This document shows, piece by piece, positions 4,524 through 6,657 of a DNA stretch of 6,657 nucleotides; the stretch's first letter is position 1; the number at the start of each line of letters is the position of its first letter. This DNA is from Solirubrobacterales bacterium (GTDB lineage: Bacteria > Actinomycetota > Thermoleophilia > Solirubrobacterales > 70-9): contig JASLJO010000115.1 in NCBI GenBank assembly GCA_030152505.1, forward strand, positions 1-6,657. The letters are read 5' to 3'. Made by a program: the position numbers and the translations under genes. A model generated the notes under the pieces. That model saw only the letters and a program-made list of their open reading frames with translations, was not told where the DNA came from and did not search any database.

Positions 4524-5427
4524 ACCTGGCGCGCAATTCCACCCATACCGAGGACGCCAGCAGCGCCAGCAGTGCCGCGAACGAGACGATGACGAAGGAG
4601 GTGATTTCTCGACCGCCCGGCAGAGAGCCATCGTTGGGCGCCGCGGGGGAGGCGCTCGGCCTAGCGGGGTTCTCGGAGGGCGCGGGATCGCCACTCGCCC
4701 GGGCGATTCCCAGCAAGAGCAACCGGGCAGCGTCGAATACCGTAGGCGGGCGCGTGCCTTCCGGCCGCCGGTCTCCCCACTGCGCCGGGCTTGCGCCATC
4801 TGGCCCAAGCGCTATCGCAGGCCAGACGCGAGCGAGCCACCGTCGCAGAGGAGCCGCCCGCCCCGTCTTGATCGAAGGCGGAGCGCTCGCCGCGGCGAGT
4901 TTCCGTCGAGGCGCTCCCGACGTGCGAGCATCGACCTCGGTGGCGCCGACCTCAGAGGTGGGTGCACTCGCTCCGCGATCGCTCTGGCGAACCGAGGTCT
5001 CGCCGCTGGGAACAGAGGAGGCCGCCTTTCTCGCGGCCCCGGTCGTCCCGCCCACCGAGGGCACGTCAGCAGCGGGACTCGGGACCTCCGTCGTATTTCC
5101 TGACGGGGCCGGCGCGGGGCTCGATGATGGAGAGGACGCCGGCATCACTCCAGTTGGCAACTTGACCGGAACCTGAGGCACAGCCGGAGCGGTCGGTGCC
5201 GGCGGGGTCGCGGGTGGCGGTGGGCTCGGGGGCGACGGTGCCACGGGCACGGTGGCCGGCGGAACGAGCGACCCGACGACGCCCGTCACGTCTCCCGACA
5301 GCGTGGCCGACGCGGAGGTGACGCCGAAGCTTGCGGCGCTCAGAACGACGCCGACGACTGCGACAGGGATGCGGTACCGCAGGGGAGTCGCTGTTATCGC
5401 CGATTTCCCGATCCGCCCCAAGGCCAT
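4516..5427 (-). CDS. Exported Pro/Ala/Ser-rich protein with C-terminal membrane anchor
   Basis: I do not recognise a family. The 303-residue product starts with a basic stretch (R5, K8, R17, R19) and a hydrophobic segment at about 20-36, ending in ASA (39-41), a plausible signal peptidase I site. Residues 56-120 are low-complexity Pro/Ala/Ser/Val, likely an extended spacer. The middle (about 130-265) is polar, with basic patches and no recognisable domain. A second hydrophobic helix (about 277-295) is followed by the short basic tail ELRARYR. LPGGR (269-273) precedes this helix, a layout like a sortase sorting signal but without the LPxTG Thr. I infer an envelope protein spanning or reaching through the wall, held by its C-terminus. 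The ATG at 5427 has AGAGGAA almost touching it. An AT-rich 84-bp gap separates it from tadA, which reads the same way. Composition is unusual but the signal-plus-anchor design supports real coding. Confidence 0.72.
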   Translation of the reverse strand: MALGRIGKSAITATPLRYRIPVAVVGVVLSAASFGVTSASATLSGDVTGVVGSLVPPATVPVAPSPPSPPPPATPPAPTAPAVPQVPVKLPTGVMPASSPSSSPAPAPSGNTTEVPSPAADVPSVGGTTGAARKAASSVPSGETSVRQSDRGASAPTSEVGATEVDARTSGAPRRKLAAASAPPSIKTGRAAPLRRWLARVWPAIALGPDGASPAQWGDRRPEGTRPPTVFDAARLLLLGIARASGDPAPSENPARPSASPAAPNDGSLPGGREITSFVIVSFAALLALLASSVWVELRARYR

Positions 5428-5444
5428 TTCCTCTCAATCTCGCC

Positions 5445-5510
5445 TTCAGCACAACTTTAGTTCATACCCAATATTAGGACATATATACCAGATATTTAGT
5501 ACTTGAGCCG
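5445..5510 (-). promoter_or_regulatory. AT-rich intergenic segment, probable promoter region
   Basis: Between tadA and the Pro-rich protein gene lies the most AT-rich stretch of the window, with TAATAT (5472-5467 on the minus strand) and a TATATAT run near 5482 as possible -10 elements. I could not pair any of them with a convincing -35 box, so a non-housekeeping sigma factor, an activator site or a nucleoid-protein site are all possible. The contrast with the surrounding GC-rich sequence is the main evidence. Confidence 0.35.
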
Positions 5511-5511
5511 A

Positions 5512-5988
5512 CTAGGCGGACCGGCGGCGCTGCAGGAAGAAGTCCTGCAGCAGCGCGGCGCACTGGGCTTCCAGCACGCCACCGGTCACTTCAGGGCGGT
5601 GGTTGAGGGCGGCCTCGCCGAGGACGTCGAGGACGCTGCCGGCGGCGCCGGCCTTGGGGTCGGGGGCGCCGTAGACGACCCGCGGGACGCGGGCCAGGAC
5701 GATCGCCCCGGCGCACATTGCGCAGGGCTCGAGCGTGACATAGAGGGTCGTGTCCGGCAGGCGCCAGCCTCCCAGCGCCTCAGCGGCGGCGCGGATGGCG
5801 AGTATCTCGGCGTGGGCGGTCGGGTCGCGGCGCAACTCGCGCTCGTTGCCGGCGGCCGCGAGCGGCTCACCCGCGCGGGCGACGACGGCGCCGATCGGGA
5901 CGTCGCCATGCTTCTCCGCCTCACGGGCGCACTCGATCGCCAGGGCCATCAGGCGCCCGTGCGCGTCGCTTGCGGACCCGTCCGGCAT
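5512..5988 (-). CDS. tadA: tRNA adenosine(34) deaminase TadA
   Basis: A 158-residue cytidine/deoxycytidylate-deaminase-fold enzyme that converts A34 to inosine in the anticodon of tRNA-Arg(ACG), allowing it to read CGU, CGC and CGA. From ATG 5988, HAE (59-61) supplies the zinc ligand His59 and the proton shuttle Glu61, and PCAMC (88-92) supplies Cys89 and Cys92. The segments DVPIGAV, DPTAHAEI, TTLYVTLEPCAMCAGA, YGAPDPKAGAAGS, NHRPEVTGGVL and CAALLQDFF follow the E. coli enzyme closely to the end. The length fits the family. The same frame stays open upstream to 6303, but that part overlaps the protease gene and has no family match. GTG at 6009 has a better-spaced AGGGAAG upstream and would add seven residues, so the exact start is unsure. 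It is divergent from the subtilase. Confidence 0.96.
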   Translation of the reverse strand: MPDGSASDAHGRLMALAIECAREAEKHGDVPIGAVVARAGEPLAAAGNERELRRDPTAHAEILAIRAAAEALGGWRLPDTTLYVTLEPCAMCAGAIVLARVPRVVYGAPDPKAGAAGSVLDVLGEAALNHRPEVTGGVLEAQCAALLQDFFLQRRRSA

Positions 5989-6093
5989 CGATCCGAGAGT
6001 ATGTGACACCGACAACTTCCCTGGCGGGCCGGTGTTGAAGCCATAGCTTTGCCCATCCGTGCGCAGGGACCCGGGCGAGCAGACGACCTGACG

Positions 6094-6657
6094 ATGAACC
6101 GATGGCTTTCGATATCCGCTGCCGCGGCGCTGCTCGCAACGACGCTCGCGGTTTCCGCGGGAGACGCCGCCACCGGCGTCTCGCCCGGGCGCGAATTCAC
6201 CCCACACGAACTGGTGGTGAAGCTCAGGGGTGCGGGCAGAGAAAGGACCGTTCGCCTTGGCCCAGGGGTGAGCGTGCATCAGGCAGCGGCGGTGCTGCGG
6301 CACGATCCACGCGTCGCCTACGCGGCGCCCAACTACATCGCCATGGCATCGGCGCTTCCCGACGACCCTGGCCCCCTCTCCACCCCATCGGGCCCACCCG
6401 GCGGCTGGGCGTCGCTGCAGTGGAACTTCCTACCCTGGGAGGGAACGCCGACGGGCGCCCTACCCCTCTCCCCGGGCGGCATCGACGCGGTCGGCGCCTG
6501 GCGGCATCTGGCCGAAGCGGGCCGTGGCGGCGCCCGCGGCATCGTCGTCGCCGTGCTCGACACCGGGATCGCCTATCGCGGCAGGGGAGAGCACTTTCGC
6601 CGCAGTCCCGACTTCACCGCCGATCAGTTCGTCCCCGGCTACGACTTCGTCGATAAC
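6094..6657 (+). CDS. Secreted subtilisin-family (S8) serine protease, N-terminal part
   Basis: The first 188 residues of a protease that continues past the right edge. A Sec-type signal peptide is at about 1-26 (MNRW, hydrophobic core, then AGDAA). Residues 38-83 resemble the propeptide found before many secreted subtilases (ELVVKL, a region ending RVAYAAPNYIA), which folds and inhibits the enzyme until cleaved. A linker with SLQWNFL (107-113) and GIDAVGAWRHL (129-139) leads to VVAVLDTGIA (151-160), which carries the catalytic Asp156 in the family DTG motif. The catalytic His and Ser lie beyond the window. ATG at 6094 gives a complete signal peptide; no strong Shine-Dalgarno site is present. 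It probably degrades extracellular protein or processes envelope proteins; substrate unknown. It is divergent from tadA with about 105 bp between starts. Confidence 0.92.
   Translation, partial: MNRWLSISAAAALLATTLAVSAGDAATGVSPGREFTPHELVVKLRGAGRERTVRLGPGVSVHQAAAVLRHDPRVAYAAPNYIAMASALPDDPGPLSTPSGPPGGWASLQWNFLPWEGTPTGALPLSPGGIDAVGAWRHLAEAGRGGARGIVVAVLDTGIAYRGRGEHFRRSPDFTADQFVPGYDFVDN

Noticed and set aside
4257..4808. Minus-strand 183-codon open frame containing GWDSNPRG
   Set aside because: Its middle is the antisense of tRNA-Ser(GGA) and its start lies inside the Pro-rich protein gene in another frame. Only the piece after the tRNA (LARLSPSQRREAKKL) looks like real protein and is used for the SEC-C relic.
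4589..5176. 195-codon plus-strand open frame opposite the Pro-rich protein
   Set aside because: It has no signal, helix or motif, whereas the minus strand shows a signal peptide and C-terminal anchor. Low-complexity GC-rich sequence keeps several frames open.
5503..6006. 167-codon plus-strand open frame opposite tadA
   Set aside because: The minus strand encodes TadA with all catalytic motifs; the plus frame is its shadow.
5989..6303. Upstream extension of the tadA frame to an ATG at 6303
   Set aside because: The extra 105 residues have no match to TadA, contain Arg/Gly-rich sequence and lie antisense to the protease gene.
6102..6656. 184-codon plus-strand open frame overlapping the protease
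   Set aside because: It is a shifted, Arg-rich reading of the subtilase gene; the frame from ATG 6094 has the signal peptide, propeptide and LDTGIA motif.
1..6657. CRISPR array, insertion sequence ends, toxin-antitoxin or phage-defence genes
   Set aside because: No regularly spaced repeats, transposase motifs, terminal inverted repeats or recognisable defence proteins were seen on either strand.

Overview
This is a GC-rich bacterial window with many GTG starts, few good Shine-Dalgarno sites and genes on both strands. Gene style and content suggest a high-GC actinobacterium, perhaps Solirubrobacterales/Thermoleophilia. That placement is inference: there is no rRNA or other taxonomic marker here. 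No CRISPR array, insertion sequence or phage gene is visible.

Layout. Positions 1-199 hold no convincing gene. They contain a cluster of inverted repeats and a good sigma70-type promoter that fires leftward out of the window. A tRNA-Ser(CGA) on the minus strand (200-286) follows. Next come a small single-domain cupin (452-853, +), a six-helix membrane protein of the ferric-reductase/MsrQ type (900-1526, -), a second cupin resembling the C-terminal domain of bifunctional mannose-phosphate isomerases (1622-2005, +), and a 650-residue membrane glycosyltransferase with a PilZ domain (2064-4016, +). Converging on the end of the glycosyltransferase is a relic of a SEC-C zinc-motif gene (about 4373-4013, -), broken over all three minus frames. 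A tRNA-Ser(GGA) on the plus strand (4392-4481) comes next. Then a Pro/Ala/Ser-rich exported protein with a C-terminal membrane anchor (4516-5427, -), the tRNA adenosine deaminase TadA (5512-5988, -), and the start of a secreted subtilisin-family protease (6094 to the window end, +), which is cut by the window edge.

How the genes may work together. The most coherent unit is the ManC-type cupin plus the BcsA-like glycosyltransferase. They are co-directional and 58 bp apart, and the second carries both c-di-GMP-binding motifs of PilZ. I infer a synthase for a beta-linked extracellular polysaccharide controlled by cyclic di-GMP, without the BcsB-like partner in view. The Pro-rich anchored protein and the subtilase also belong to the cell envelope or exterior, but nothing ties them to the polysaccharide genes. 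The two tRNA-Ser genes and tadA are translation functions. I see no clearly new multi-gene system. The points most worth following are the SEC-C relic, the PilZ-controlled synthase without partners, the metal-ligand changes in both cupins, and the inverted-repeat cluster at the left edge.
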